Origin: FEN-1297 sp021817845
Lineage (GTDB): Bacteria; Bacteroidota; Ignavibacteria; Ignavibacteriales; Ignavibacteriaceae
Length of the DNA stretch: 64,000 nucleotides
Assembly (NCBI GenBank): GCA_021817845.1
Contig: JAKAFW010000002.1
Coordinates: 1-64,000 of the forward strand
Direction: 5' to 3'
Shown: piece by piece, positions 27,507-37,218 of the stretch
Layout: each line of letters opens with the position of its first letter
How positions within the stretch are numbered: position 1 is the stretch's first letter
Notes under the pieces: generated by a model
What the model was told of the DNA's origin: nothing
The model's database searches: none
Seen by the model: the letters and a program-made list of their open reading frames with translations, nothing else
Made by a program: the position numbers and the translations under genes

Positions 27507-30500
27507 ATGGTTAATTTTCCAGAAGATACAAGAATTACTAACCGGGATGAATTTCTTTCGAAATTTTTAATTCAAGCGCCCATTGGAATTATCACATTCA
27601 CAAAAGAGTGGAAGGTGGATTTTATTAATGAAAATTTCATTAAATACGCATTGATTTATGAGTTTGAGCACCAATCTATTCTTGGAAAAAACATTTTTGA
27701 GATAGATATCTTCCCCGGTTTGGAGATAAAGAATGATCTTCTGAGCCTTCAAGAAAAAATATCGTTTGAGAAGGAAGTAAAATCTTTTACTACACTCGAC
27801 GGTAAAAAAATATCAGTGATTTTAAAAGGATCACCGATTTTTCATAAAGATATTTTCGTTGGCGGTGTTTTGATTATTGAAGATATTAAATTCAAACCTG
27901 ATAAGCCGTCCGAATTACGATTTGAACATCTTGAAAATATCCTGAATAAGATTTGCGACTTTATTTTTATCGCCGATACAGAAGGCAAGATTAAATATTC
28001 TTACGGGAAAAAAGTTGAGTCGCTAGTTGACTCCGGGAAAATTCACCAGAATAGTTATGTAAATTCGCTTTTATCGGACAATGCCAGGGAGAACTTTAAT
28101 GATGCACTAAGTCTTTCCGTGAAAGATGCAAAAACTATTAAAATAAATACAGAGCTAAGCTTTCAAAACAATATTTCCCTTTACCAATGCCGCATTGAGC
28201 CACTTTTAAATTGGAGGGGGCAGGTGCTATTAGTTTTTATTTTCTTTTTTGATATAACTGAAGCCGAAAGCGAAATAAAGATTCTTAGTAACGAAATATC
28301 AGAGCTGAGGCAATATCAATTTATAACGGAAACTGTAACAGACGCTATCTTTGCAATTGATACGAATGGGAATATTTCCTTTTGGAACAAGGCGTCGGAG
28401 TCGTTATTCGGTTATACACGCAGTGAAGTTTACGGAAAATTCTTAGGTAAAATTTTAGATGTTTTCGATCAGAATTATTTAAATGTATTAAAGGAACAAT
28501 TAAAAACTTTAGGCTTTTGGAAAGTAAACTTAACAGTTTATAAAAAGAACGGTGACAAAGAAATTGTTGAAGCAAAATTTTCTAATTCAAAAGAGAACAG
28601 CAATTACATAATTGTCCTTTGTACTGATGTTACCGAAAGAACTTTAATTGAACAGCGGCTTCGAGCATCTGAAGAAGAATATAAAAATATTCTTGATTCC
28701 ACATCCAATCTTATTTGCAGTTTAGATTTGAATGGCAAAATAATTTTTGCAAACCCGAAATTCATTTCCACTCTTATATACTCAGAGAAGGAAATTTTAG
28801 GCAAGAATATAAAAGAAATTATTGATCCTGAATTCTTAAGATCTAATGAATTTGATCTAAAATTTTCAGGTAAAGAGAAGCATTTGTCTTTTGAAATTCC
28901 ATTCGTTTCCAAATTTGGAGGGAAGGTAATTCTGGAAGCTGATTTCATGCCCATCTATCAAAATAATTTAATAAAATCAATCGGCGGAATCTTTAAAAAT
29001 ATTTCTTTTGAGAAAAATATTAGCCGGGAATTAGATGTTTTTAAGTCTTCTTATCAAGCTTTTCAAGATGGGGTAGCTATCGAATGCGACAGGAAAATAA
29101 CCTTAGCCAATAATGCTTTTGCAGAAATTTTTGGTTATAAAAATGAGCATGATATTCTAAATAAAGATTTTTTTGATTTTGTTGCCGAAAACGATATTCA
29201 AAAAATTTCCGGTTATTTTAATTTGATTGATATGGATAAAGACTTTCCTACAAGATTTGAATTTCTTGGCAAAAGGAAAGACAATGGTTTTTTCTTTGCG
29301 GAAGTAACAATTGGAACTTTTAAATCCGATAAGAAGACTTTTGTAGTAACAGTAGTTCGTGATGTAACGGAAAGAAAAAGATCTCAGCAAATAATCAAAG
29401 AGTCGGAAGAAAAATACCGGAACATTACAGAGAACATTGATGATTTTCTTTTTACTTACGAGAGAATTGGAAACTTAATCCGGCCGATTTTTTACACTTC
29501 TTCGGTGGAAAGAGTTACCGGATATACTCAATCTGATTTTCTTAGCGATTCTAGATTGTTCATTAAAATTATTTATCCGGATGATTTTCCTTCGCTTAGG
29601 AAAAAAATAAAAAACTTTATTTCTAGTAAAATTCAGATTACAAGCGAATTTGAATTTAGGATTATTAATAAACACGGTAATATTGTTTGGATAAGGACAA
29701 AAATTACTTTGGCTCGCGATAGCGCTGGCAAAGCTCAAAAATTTTACGGTTTGGTTAGCGATATAACTTTACGTAAAAAAGCTGAAGAAGAACTTCACAA
29801 GACAACCGAAAATCTAGTGAAGTTGAATGAAACGAAAGACCGTTTCATTTCGATTATTTCTCACGATCTTCGCACGCCATTCAGTTCCATACTTGGTTTT
29901 ACTGATTTACTTTTAAGTGATAGCGATTTAACTCAGACGGAAAAGAAGCAATATGTTGAGTTTATCCGAGAGTCGTCAAAATCAATGCTATCGCTTGTAA
30001 ACTCATTGTTGGATTGGACCAGGCTTCAAACAGGGCGAATTCGTTTTGAGCCTGAAAGAATTGAAGCGACTGAAATTATCGAAAATTCTTTTAACGCTTT
30101 GTCAGGAGTTGCTTTTCAAAAGAAGATTCAGCTTGTTTCAAATGTTCAAGAGAATACCTTCATTTTTGTTGACAAAGATTTAATTTTTCAGGTATTTAAT
30201 AACTTAATCTCAAATGCAATAAAATTTACTCATGAAAACGGTACCATTGCAATTTCAAGTTCACCTACATCACGGGCAAGATTCATCCAATTCTCTGTTA
30301 AAGATAATGGTATAGGAATTAAGACAGAAAACCTAGATAAGTTGTTTAATATTGATTCAAAATTTACTTCGGAAGGAACTTCCGGTGAAAAAGGCACTGG
30401 GTTAGGGTTATCCCTTGTAAGAGAAATTATTGAAAAGCATGGAGGTACAATTTGGGTTGAAAGCATTGAAAACAGCGGATCGGATTTTAATTTCACTCTT

Positions 30501-30893
30501 CCTATTGCCTCTGCAAATATACTTCTCGTTGACGATAGTAAAACAGACCGGTTGCTATATTCAAAAATTTTAAAGAATATAACTCCGGATTATAATATCG
30601 AGGTAGCATCCAATGGAAAAGAAGCACTCGAAATAATTTTGAATCATCCACCCGCACTAGTAATTACAGACCATATTATGCCGGAAATGAACGGCTACCA
30701 ACTAATTGTTGAATTGAAAAAGTCTGAAATTAAAGGAAAGCCTCCCGTAATAATTTTAAGCAGCGAGCTTGACAGGAACTCAATTCAGGATTATTCCGAT
30801 CTCGGGATAGAATATGTTTTTCAAAAGCCGGTAAATTTAAGCAACTTTAAACAGGCCGTTGAAAAATCTCTACGTAAAGGTTTATTAAATTAA
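27507..30893 (+). CDS. hybrid sensor histidine kinase with about six PAS domains and a receiver
   Basis: 1128 residues and no convincing membrane segment, so probably cytoplasmic. About six PAS domains follow each other (roughly 15-130, 145-260, 270-390, 395-505, 510-625, 630-755), several ending in PAC strings such as VVTVVRDVTERK and FYGLVSDITLRKK. HisKA has the phospho-acceptor His in SIISHDLRTPFSS (about 785), and the ATPase has N/G boxes FNNLISNAIKF, DNGIGI and GTGLGLSLV. The receiver (~1005-1125) has its Asp in VITDHIMPEMNG and ends at EYVFQKPV. With no output domain, signal passes to a separate partner. Its stop overlaps the next gene's stop by 4 bases (convergent). Confidence 0.93.
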   Translation: MVNFPEDTRITNRDEFLSKFLIQAPIGIITFTKEWKVDFINENFIKYALIYEFEHQSILGKNIFEIDIFPGLEIKNDLLSLQEKISFEKEVKSFTTLDGKKISVILKGSPIFHKDIFVGGVLIIEDIKFKPDKPSELRFEHLENILNKICDFIFIADTEGKIKYSYGKKVESLVDSGKIHQNSYVNSLLSDNARENFNDALSLSVKDAKTIKINTELSFQNNISLYQCRIEPLLNWRGQVLLVFIFFFDITEAESEIKILSNEISELRQYQFITETVTDAIFAIDTNGNISFWNKASESLFGYTRSEVYGKFLGKILDVFDQNYLNVLKEQLKTLGFWKVNLTVYKKNGDKEIVEAKFSNSKENSNYIIVLCTDVTERTLIEQRLRASEEEYKNILDSTSNLICSLDLNGKIIFANPKFISTLIYSEKEILGKNIKEIIDPEFLRSNEFDLKFSGKEKHLSFEIPFVSKFGGKVILEADFMPIYQNNLIKSIGGIFKNISFEKNISRELDVFKSSYQAFQDGVAIECDRKITLANNAFAEIFGYKNEHDILNKDFFDFVAENDIQKISGYFNLIDMDKDFPTRFEFLGKRKDNGFFFAEVTIGTFKSDKKTFVVTVVRDVTERKRSQQIIKESEEKYRNITENIDDFLFTYERIGNLIRPIFYTSSVERVTGYTQSDFLSDSRLFIKIIYPDDFPSLRKKIKNFISSKIQITSEFEFRIINKHGNIVWIRTKITLARDSAGKAQKFYGLVSDITLRKKAEEELHKTTENLVKLNETKDRFISIISHDLRTPFSSILGFTDLLLSDSDLTQTEKKQYVEFIRESSKSMLSLVNSLLDWTRLQTGRIRFEPERIEATEIIENSFNALSGVAFQKKIQLVSNVQENTFIFVDKDLIFQVFNNLISNAIKFTHENGTIAISSSPTSRARFIQFSVKDNGIGIKTENLDKLFNIDSKFTSEGTSGEKGTGLGLSLVREIIEKHGGTIWVESIENSGSDFNFTLPIASANILLVDDSKTDRLLYSKILKNITPDYNIEVASNGKEALEIILNHPPALVITDHIMPEMNGYQLIVELKKSEIKGKPPVIILSSELDRNSIQDYSDLGIEYVFQKPVNLSNFKQAVEKSLRKGLLN

Positions 30894-32263
30894 ACCGGTA
30901 AAAATATAAAAAATGCTGATCCTGGGTTATTTTTATTTCCTAATCTTGATGGACTAATTGCTTCAATTTTACCGCCGTGCTTTTCAATTACATGTTTTAC
31001 TACCGATAGGCCAAGCCCGCTTCCCTCATAATTTTTACTTTTTATATTTGAAGCACGGAAAAAATCATTAAAGATTTTCGGAAGTTCCTTTGAGGGAATA
31101 CCTATTCCGTCATCACAAAATTCTAATTCTATTCCGGAATTATTATTAGAAAGTATAATTTGGATTTTACCATTTTGACTAACATATTTTATCGCATTAC
31201 TAAGCAAGTTAGAAAATGCAATTTCCAAAAGGAATTTATCTCCAGTAATTTCCGAAAACAATTTCCTGTTGTCGAAAAAATCTAATTTAATATTTTTTAA
31301 GCTAATCGCATCTTGAAAATTATTTATTAAAGACTGAACCAATTCTTTAATTTCAATTTTTCCAACCGAGATTTCATCTAACAAACGAAGTTTCGATACT
31401 TTTAGAACATCGTTGACCATATTAATCGCTTCATCAGAGCGGGCACGTGCACGAATTAATTTTTCCTCAACCTTTTTATCTACTGGTCCAAGAAATTTTT
31501 GCAAAATTACATCGAGATACGAATGAACCGCTACCAGAGGCGATTTAATTTCGTGTACTAATCCTATTACATAATTTTGTTTTTCCACCTCGGCAAGATT
31601 TAATTTATCTATCGATTCAACTAACTGCTGTTCCAGTTTATATAATTGGTTTGCAATTGTGTTTGCAAGAACGACACTCATAATCATGACGAATGAAAAA
31701 ATAGTATCATAAACTATTACAAACTTTAAGTTATTGTAAAGGGGTACTTTCAAAAATCCGATTATTGCCTGATGCTGAATTAAGCCAAAATATTCAGTAA
31801 AAGTTAAAGCAATAAAATAGAAAATTACCGCAACAGCTATCGAGTTGATAATGAAGCCAGGAAGAATTAGACTTCCGATAATCATATGAAAAATGAAGAG
31901 CATGAAAAGGGGTGTTTCGATTCCGCCTGTGTAATAGACTATCAGTCCAAGGGCAATCAAATCAAGAAGCATTTGGAGCAAAGAAAAATGGAGGGGATTA
32001 AATTTGTCGGAGTCACACTTTATTGATTTTATTTTTAGGTGAAGAATCAAATTATAAAGTTGAATCATAATGGTAATTACGATCAATGCTGTACTCTGAG
32101 CTTTAGAAAATGTCAAGCCAAGCGAAAACTCCGTAAGAAATAAAAACATGAGAAGCATGATTACCGCGCCGTAGCGCAATTTTATAAACCAGAAGTTGCG
32201 CCTCTGAATTGCATCCCAGAATGCATCAAAATGTTGAGCCCATGCGGGAATTAAGTTGATCAT
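30890..32263 (-). CDS. membrane sensor histidine kinase at the end of the hydrogenase operon
   Basis: 457 residues. About six hydrophobic helices occupy residues 25-205, with no large periplasmic loop. Then come a HisKA-like helix with His237 in GLVHEIKSPLVAVHSYLD, N box FSNLLSNAIKYV, DDGIGIP and GSGLGLSVVKHVIEKHGG. The membrane domain may sense quinone, redox or a small membrane-permeable signal, but this is inference. It starts 42 bases after the [FeFe] hydrogenase gene on the same strand. The response regulator at the head of that operon (35876-36259) is the likely partner. Confidence 0.92.
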   Translation of the reverse strand: MINLIPAWAQHFDAFWDAIQRRNFWFIKLRYGAVIMLLMFLFLTEFSLGLTFSKAQSTALIVITIMIQLYNLILHLKIKSIKCDSDKFNPLHFSLLQMLLDLIALGLIVYYTGGIETPLFMLFIFHMIIGSLILPGFIINSIAVAVIFYFIALTFTEYFGLIQHQAIIGFLKVPLYNNLKFVIVYDTIFSFVMIMSVVLANTIANQLYKLEQQLVESIDKLNLAEVEKQNYVIGLVHEIKSPLVAVHSYLDVILQKFLGPVDKKVEEKLIRARARSDEAINMVNDVLKVSKLRLLDEISVGKIEIKELVQSLINNFQDAISLKNIKLDFFDNRKLFSEITGDKFLLEIAFSNLLSNAIKYVSQNGKIQIILSNNNSGIELEFCDDGIGIPSKELPKIFNDFFRASNIKSKNYEGSGLGLSVVKHVIEKHGGKIEAISPSRLGNKNNPGSAFFIFLPV

Positions 32264-32305
32264 GCTTCTCCTAATTTTTTAAACGTATGTCAATCTATTA
32301 AAGAA

Positions 32306-34183
32306 TCATGAAATATATTTTCCTCTTTTAGTATAATGAGTGTGAAGAAGTTTATGTGAAAGCTCTCCACACGGTCCATCGGTCAAGAAATTTTCATAAA
32401 TGTATTTTATGTGAACATTCTCGTGCGATTTTCTAACCGGCAAACCCTCCTCTTCTTCATAAATTGCTTGCGCTCTTTTTCTTCTGATTTCTTCGGATGT
32501 AGGAATTGGCTGTCCGCCGCCGCCAAGACAACCGCCGGGACATGCCATAATTTCTACAAAGTGAACATCGCTCAATTCACCGCGCTGTAACATCTCCATA
32601 ACTTTCTTTGCATTTGCTGTTCCGTGCGCAACTATAAATTTTAACTCTACCCCCTCTAAAAAGTTATAGCTTTCAACGCAATTTTCCAATTTTATAGAAG
32701 CCTGCTTTATTCCTTCAAAACCACGGCATAATTCAATGCGAAGATTTTCAAATGGTACTTCCCTGCTAGTAACAAGTTCATAAACTGTCCTTAAAGCCGC
32801 TTCCATTACACCACCGGTTGCTCCAAAAATTAGTCCTGCACCGGAAGCATTACCAAAAGGTTCGTCAAAATTCGACTTCGGCATTTCAGGGAGATGGATC
32901 CCAGCTTCGCGAATCATCTTTGCCATTTCTCTTGTAGTCAATCCGTAATCAACATCTTTGAAACCGGAGGCGTTCATTTCGGGACGATTACATTCAAATT
33001 TTTTTGCAGCACAAGGCATCAATGCAACAGTAATTATATCAGCCGGATCAATTTTGCTTTCCTTTGCATAAAAAGTTTTTATCACAGCTCCAAACATCTG
33101 TTGCGGAGATTTTGCAGATGAAAGATAATCCAAATATTCAGGATAAAAATGTTCGATAAACTTTATCCACCCGGGCGAACATGACGTAAACTGCGGAAGC
33201 TTTACGGAACTATCTTTTTCAACCACAGCCTTTTTCAATCGTCTTAAGAGCTCAGTTCCTTCTTCCATTATAGTTAAATCGGCAGTAAAGTTTGTATCAA
33301 ATACTTTATCGAAACCAATTCTTCTTAAAGCCGTGTTTAACTCACCGGTAAATGAATGTCCGGGCTCGATTCCAAATTCCTCTCCAATTGCAGCACGTGG
33401 TGAAGGAGCAGTTTGGATTACAACATGTTTTTTGGGGTCGTCAATAGCATTCCAAATTTCATCTGAAGGATCATTTGCACGAAGCGCAGCTGTTGGACAT
33501 CTGTTAATACACTGACCGCAGTTTATGCAAATCACATCAGCAAGTGGTTTATCAAGGAATGTTCCTACATGGGTTTCGTGCCCTCTGTTAATAGCTTCTA
33601 AAACTCCTACTTCTTGAAGGTCAATGCAAGTTCTTACGCAACGCTTGCATAAGATACATTTATTCATATCTCTAATAACCGCTGCAGAAGATTTGTCAAC
33701 CTTATACTTCGGCTCTAAAATATGTCCAAACGAGTAACCATCAACTCCATATTCTTTTGCCAGAGATTGCAGCTCGCAATTTCCATTTCTAAAGCAAGAA
33801 TAACATTCACCGTAATGTTCGCTCAGAAGTAAATCGATAATATGCCGCCTTGCTTTTCTTACTTTTTCTGTTGACGTATGAATTTTTATCGGTGAAGTAA
33901 CCGGGAATGAACATGATGTTTGAAGTGTTCTCAATCCTTCAACTTCAACAACGCAAATTCTGCAAACACCGGCAATACATAAATCCGGGTGATGACAAAG
34001 CGTAGGGATATGAATTTGGTTTTCTTTGCAAGCATCCAAAATTGTTGTGCCAAAAGGTACGGATACTTTTTTTTCGTTGATTTGAATTGTGACCGTGCCG
34101 CCTATCGAAGTTGTGTCAATAGGTTTTTCAACAATTAAGGCTTGTTGGCTAACCGGTATTCTGATATTCTCACGCTTTAACAT
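32306..34183 (-). CDS. hydA: [FeFe] hydrogenase catalytic subunit (HydA-like)
   Basis: 625 residues from ATG 34183, preceded by AGGAAAGGA; the longer open frame upstream only overlaps the hydB-like gene. Domains in order are: [2Fe-2S] plant-type (CHHPDLCIAGVCRICVVEVEG), His-ligated cluster (HYGECYSCFRNGNCELQ), two [4Fe-4S] (CILCKRCVRTC, CINCGQCINRCP), then the H-cluster. All three H-cluster signatures are intact: TSCSPGW (Cys335), MPCAAKKFE (Cys391) and MACPGGCLGGGGQP (Cys548, Cys552). With hydB- and hydC-like genes upstream it forms an NAD(H)-linked, possibly electron-bifurcating hydrogenase. No hydEFG maturation genes are in the window. Confidence 0.93.
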   Translation of the reverse strand: MLKRENIRIPVSQQALIVEKPIDTTSIGGTVTIQINEKKVSVPFGTTILDACKENQIHIPTLCHHPDLCIAGVCRICVVEVEGLRTLQTSCSFPVTSPIKIHTSTEKVRKARRHIIDLLLSEHYGECYSCFRNGNCELQSLAKEYGVDGYSFGHILEPKYKVDKSSAAVIRDMNKCILCKRCVRTCIDLQEVGVLEAINRGHETHVGTFLDKPLADVICINCGQCINRCPTAALRANDPSDEIWNAIDDPKKHVVIQTAPSPRAAIGEEFGIEPGHSFTGELNTALRRIGFDKVFDTNFTADLTIMEEGTELLRRLKKAVVEKDSSVKLPQFTSCSPGWIKFIEHFYPEYLDYLSSAKSPQQMFGAVIKTFYAKESKIDPADIITVALMPCAAKKFECNRPEMNASGFKDVDYGLTTREMAKMIREAGIHLPEMPKSNFDEPFGNASGAGLIFGATGGVMEAALRTVYELVTSREVPFENLRIELCRGFEGIKQASIKLENCVESYNFLEGVELKFIVAHGTANAKKVMEMLQRGELSDVHFVEIMACPGGCLGGGGQPIPTSEEIRRKRAQAIYEEEEGLPVRKSHENVHIKYIYENFLTDGPCGELSHKLLHTHYTKRGKYIS

Positions 34184-35393
34184 TTTTAATTCCTTTCCTG
34201 TTTGAATAGAATATTTCTTCCTTGAAGTTATCCAAGATTGAAATAAAAGAATTCGGGCTTGACTGCCCCAGCCCGCATTTAGATGCAGCTTGCATTGTTT
34301 TCCCAAGTTCCTTTAGTTTATTAATATATGAGAAAGTATATTCGCCTTTCTCAATATTTTCCACGCCTTCGAGCAATTTTGTATTTCCGACTCTGCATGG
34401 AGTACATTGGCCGCAAGATTCTTCTACAAAAAATTCCATGAAATTTTTTAGAATCTTTAACATATTTCTGCTTTCATCAAAAATAATAATTGAACCGCCT
34501 GTAGCAGCGTCTTCATAGGCAAGGCTCCGGTTAAATTGAGACTTTGGCAAGCAAACACCCGAAGCTCCTCCGACTTGAACAGCTTTACAATTTTTCGCTT
34601 CAACAATTTCAAGTAACTCATTTATCTTAGTTCCCCATTGAAGTTCGTAAACACCAGGTTTCCCGCAATCGCCGGAGACAGAAAAAAGTTTAGAGCCTTT
34701 GGATTTATCAGTACCATTTTTCTTAAACCATTCTCCTCCTTTATAAATAATATGAGGAATAGATGCTAGAGTCTCAACATTATTGACAACGGTTGGATAG
34801 CCAAGATAACCGGTGTTTACCGGAAAAGGAGGGCGGTTTCGCGGTTCGCCTCTATATCCTTCTAGTGATTCAATTAAAGCAGTTTCCTCACCGCAAACAT
34901 AAGCTCCAGAGCCAAGTCTAATGTAAATATCAAAATCGAATCCTTCTTTTTTTAAAATATTTTTTCCAAGAAGATTTTCTTCCTTCATATTATTCAAAAA
35001 CCCTTCAAGTGAAGGAAGCATATACTCATATTCTCCTCTAAGATATACTATACCTGTCTTTGCGCCAATAGTAAAGCCGGCTATGACCATTCCGTCAAAA
35101 ACAAGTTCTGGATATTCCAACAAAAGGACTCTATCCTTAAATGTACCTGGCTCACCTTCGTCAGCGTTACAAACAATGAATTTTTTTTCAGCGTTAGCAG
35201 CAGCGCTTAACATCCATTTTGTTGCTGTAGAAAACCCTGCACCTCCTCTTCCTTTCAAGCCGGAATTTTTAAGTTCTAAAAGAATATTTTCTCTACTGAG
35301 CTCAATGGCTTTTTTAATACCATCGGCTTGTTGGTAATTCGAAAACAAAACAGGGCCGGTTCTTTTCTTGCTCGTTTTTAAAGTTGTTTCCAT
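34170..35393 (-). CDS. NuoF/HydB-like NADH- and FMN-binding hydrogenase subunit
   Basis: 407 residues. The FMN/NADH module is clear: GLKGRGGAGFSTATKW, CNADEGEPGTFKDR, GSGAYVCGEETALIESLEG and RNRPPFP. The C-terminal [4Fe-4S] motif is ESCGQCTPCRVG with a distal Cys in ASKCGLGQSSP. Compared with HydB of bifurcating hydrogenases it lacks both the N-terminal thioredoxin-like [2Fe-2S] domain and the extra C-terminal ferredoxin domain, so it is closer to NuoF. It overlaps hydA by 14 bases and follows the NuoE-like gene by 8 bases. Confidence 0.92.
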   Translation of the reverse strand: METTLKTSKKRTGPVLFSNYQQADGIKKAIELSRENILLELKNSGLKGRGGAGFSTATKWMLSAAANAEKKFIVCNADEGEPGTFKDRVLLLEYPELVFDGMVIAGFTIGAKTGIVYLRGEYEYMLPSLEGFLNNMKEENLLGKNILKKEGFDFDIYIRLGSGAYVCGEETALIESLEGYRGEPRNRPPFPVNTGYLGYPTVVNNVETLASIPHIIYKGGEWFKKNGTDKSKGSKLFSVSGDCGKPGVYELQWGTKINELLEIVEAKNCKAVQVGGASGVCLPKSQFNRSLAYEDAATGGSIIIFDESRNMLKILKNFMEFFVEESCGQCTPCRVGNTKLLEGVENIEKGEYTFSYINKLKELGKTMQAASKCGLGQSSPNSFISILDNFKEEIFYSNRKGIKNVKA

Positions 35394-35401
35394 TATTTCA
35401 C

Positions 35402-35875
35402 CTACTTTATTTCATTTAAAATATTGACTGCCATTTCCGGGTCTAGGTGCGTATAAACTTTTTCATTAATAAGCATCGCCGGTCCTTCATCACACATGCC
35501 AAGGCAGTTTGTATACTCGAGCGAAATTCGCTGGTCATTTGTAGTTTCACCAAACGAAATTCCAAGTTCTCTCTTTACAGCAGTTTCAACAGCATCTTTT
35601 CCGGCCATATCGCAGGCAATAGTTTTGCAGAGACGGACAATATTTCTTCCTTTAGGTTCCGTAGAAAGGAATGAATAAAAACTGATAACACTATAAACTT
35701 CAACTGGATGAATATTCATCAGTCTGGCGATTTCCTGCTGCGCAAAATCAGAAATGTGTTTATATTTTTTTTGAATTGCTTGAAGAATTTGAAGTAGCGA
35801 CTGACGGTCACTTCCGTATTCTTTTACCATTCTTTCTATTTCGTAAGACAAATTATTTTTTTCAACGACTAACAT
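35402..35875 (-). CDS. NuoE/HydC-like [2Fe-2S] hydrogenase subunit
   Basis: 157 residues of the thioredoxin-like 24-kDa family. The four cluster Cys lie in VRLCKTIACDMAG (C-x4-C) and TNCLGMCDEGPAMLIN (C-x3-C). The N-terminal helical part (IERMVKEYGSDRQSLLQILQAIQKKY) is standard. It passes electrons between the flavin subunit and HydA. Its ATG directly abuts the stop of the response regulator gene (35876), so translation is probably coupled. Confidence 0.92.
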   Translation of the reverse strand: MLVVEKNNLSYEIERMVKEYGSDRQSLLQILQAIQKKYKHISDFAQQEIARLMNIHPVEVYSVISFYSFLSTEPKGRNIVRLCKTIACDMAGKDAVETAVKRELGISFGETTNDQRISLEYTNCLGMCDEGPAMLINEKVYTHLDPEMAVNILNEIK

Positions 35876-36259
35876 TTAGCTCCTCCCTTCCTTGCGAGAC
35901 AAAAGCGCCTCTACTTTTTCGATTAGTTGGTCCGGTGAAATCGGTTTCTCAACAAATTCATTTACCGGGACTAATTCGTTTACCCCAAAATCCATTCCGA
36001 AAGATTTTGATACAGAGGTGTACATAATTATTGGGGTTAAGATTTTTTCTTTCCTGAATTTTTGAGCAAGGTAGAAACCATCATCCGGCTCATTCATCAT
36101 TACATCAAGAATGATTAAGTCCGGTTTACTTTCCTTGACGATCTTATAACCGTCATCAGGATTTAACGCTGTTATTACTTTGAAGCCTCGTGAGTTTAGC
36201 ACCAAACTGCTGGCATCAAGTATATCAGGGTCATCATCGATTATTGCAATTAAAGCCAT
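35876..36259 (-). CDS. stand-alone response regulator receiver at the head of the hydrogenase operon
   Basis: 127 residues from ATG 36259 (AAAAAAGGA precedes it; a longer frame is open upstream). A single REC domain with acidic pair in IIDDDPDILD, phospho-Asp in DLIILDVMM, Thr/Ser in IIMYTSV and Lys in EFVEKPIS. There is no output domain. It opens the operon REC-hydC-hydB-hydA-kinase, so it may link hydrogenase synthesis or activity to the kinase at 30890-32263. How a REC-only protein would act on the enzyme is unknown. Confidence 0.88.
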   Translation of the reverse strand: MALIAIIDDDPDILDASSLVLNSRGFKVITALNPDDGYKIVKESKPDLIILDVMMNEPDDGFYLAQKFRKEKILTPIIMYTSVSKSFGMDFGVNELVPVNEFVEKPISPDQLIEKVEALLSRKEGRS

Positions 36260-36378
36260 GGTGTATCCTTTTTTGTTAAATGTCACTATTCATATTAAGT
36301 GCCACAAAAAAAGTTAGGAAATTCGATTTTTTAATTAAGATTTGAAACGGAATTATTTAAGATTGAACTATATTCTTG

Positions 36379-36405
36379 TTTTTTGGAAAAAGCATTTCCA
36401 AAAAA
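36379..36405 (-). terminator. terminator after rlmB
   Basis: A perfect 11-bp stem TTTTTTGGAAA/TTTCCAAAAAA with a 5-base loop lies 39 bases past the rlmB stop. It also separates rlmB from the hydrogenase operon promoter region (36260-36378). Confidence 0.6.
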
Positions 36406-36444
36406 GAAATTCAATTGCTATATGCGAAATGATTTAATGTGGAA

Positions 36445-37173
36445 TTATATATTTCTTTGGCGAAGAATTTCAAACAATAAAATTCCTGTTGCTACTGAAA
36501 CATTCAAGGATTGGACTTTCCCATTCATGGGAATGCTAACAATAAAGTCGCAATTATCGGCAGTAAGTTTTCTTATTCCTTTTTCCTCATTTCCGACAAT
36601 TAGGGCAACCGGAATTTTGTAGTCGACCTCATTATAATTTTTTGAATTATCTAAAGATGAACCAACAATCCAGAAACCATTTTCTTTTAACTGCTTAATT
36701 GAAACTGAAAGGTTATTTACGGTGCAGATTTTTAGGTAAGATATAGCGCCGGCTGATGTTTTATTCACGGTTTCATTAATTGGAGCGCTGTTATACTTTG
36801 TTAGTATAATTCCATCTACTCCTGCACATTCAGCGGAACGAAGTATTGCCCCAAGGTTGTGAGTATCCTGGATAGAATCTAAAATCAGCAACAGTGGGTA
36901 TCGTTTTTGTTTTGATAAAGAAATTAATTCTTCAAGTGAAGAATATTTTTGATCAGATTTAACGGCAATTATACCTTGTGTGTTTTGATGCAATGAGAGG
37001 GAATTAAATTTTCGAAACGGAATCTCTGTGCATTTTATTCCCCTTTTCTTTGCTGCAATGCGGATTGCGGTGATTATTGTTCCTTGCTGCCCATAAAGAA
37101 TAAAAATTTGTTCAAGTTCTTCTCCGGAGTTAATCGCTTCAAGCACCGGCTTACGACCAATTATAAGATTCAT
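36445..37173 (-). CDS. rlmB: 23S rRNA 2'-O-ribose methyltransferase of the TrmH/SpoU family (RlmB-like)
   Basis: 242 residues. A short N-terminal substrate-binding domain (IIGRKPVLEAINSGE) is followed by the knotted SPOUT domain with motif 1 LDSIQDTHNLGAILRSAECAG, motif 2 LIVGNEEKGIR and motif 3 IPMNGKVQSLNVSVATGI. RlmB methylates a Gm in the peptidyl-transferase region of 23S rRNA; another site is possible. It follows lgt by 45 bases. Confidence 0.9.
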   Translation of the reverse strand: MNLIIGRKPVLEAINSGEELEQIFILYGQQGTIITAIRIAAKKRGIKCTEIPFRKFNSLSLHQNTQGIIAVKSDQKYSSLEELISLSKQKRYPLLLILDSIQDTHNLGAILRSAECAGVDGIILTKYNSAPINETVNKTSAGAISYLKICTVNNLSVSIKQLKENGFWIVGSSLDNSKNYNEVDYKIPVALIVGNEEKGIRKLTADNCDFIVSIPMNGKVQSLNVSVATGILLFEILRQRNI

Positions 37174-37218
37174 TCATTCATGATAAATTATTAATATTCC
37201 CGTTCTGCGTAATGCATA

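Noticed and set aside
32306..34306. A 41-residue longer N-terminus for hydA
   Set aside because: The extension lies wholly within hydB in another frame, and a good ribosome-binding site precedes the ATG at 34183.
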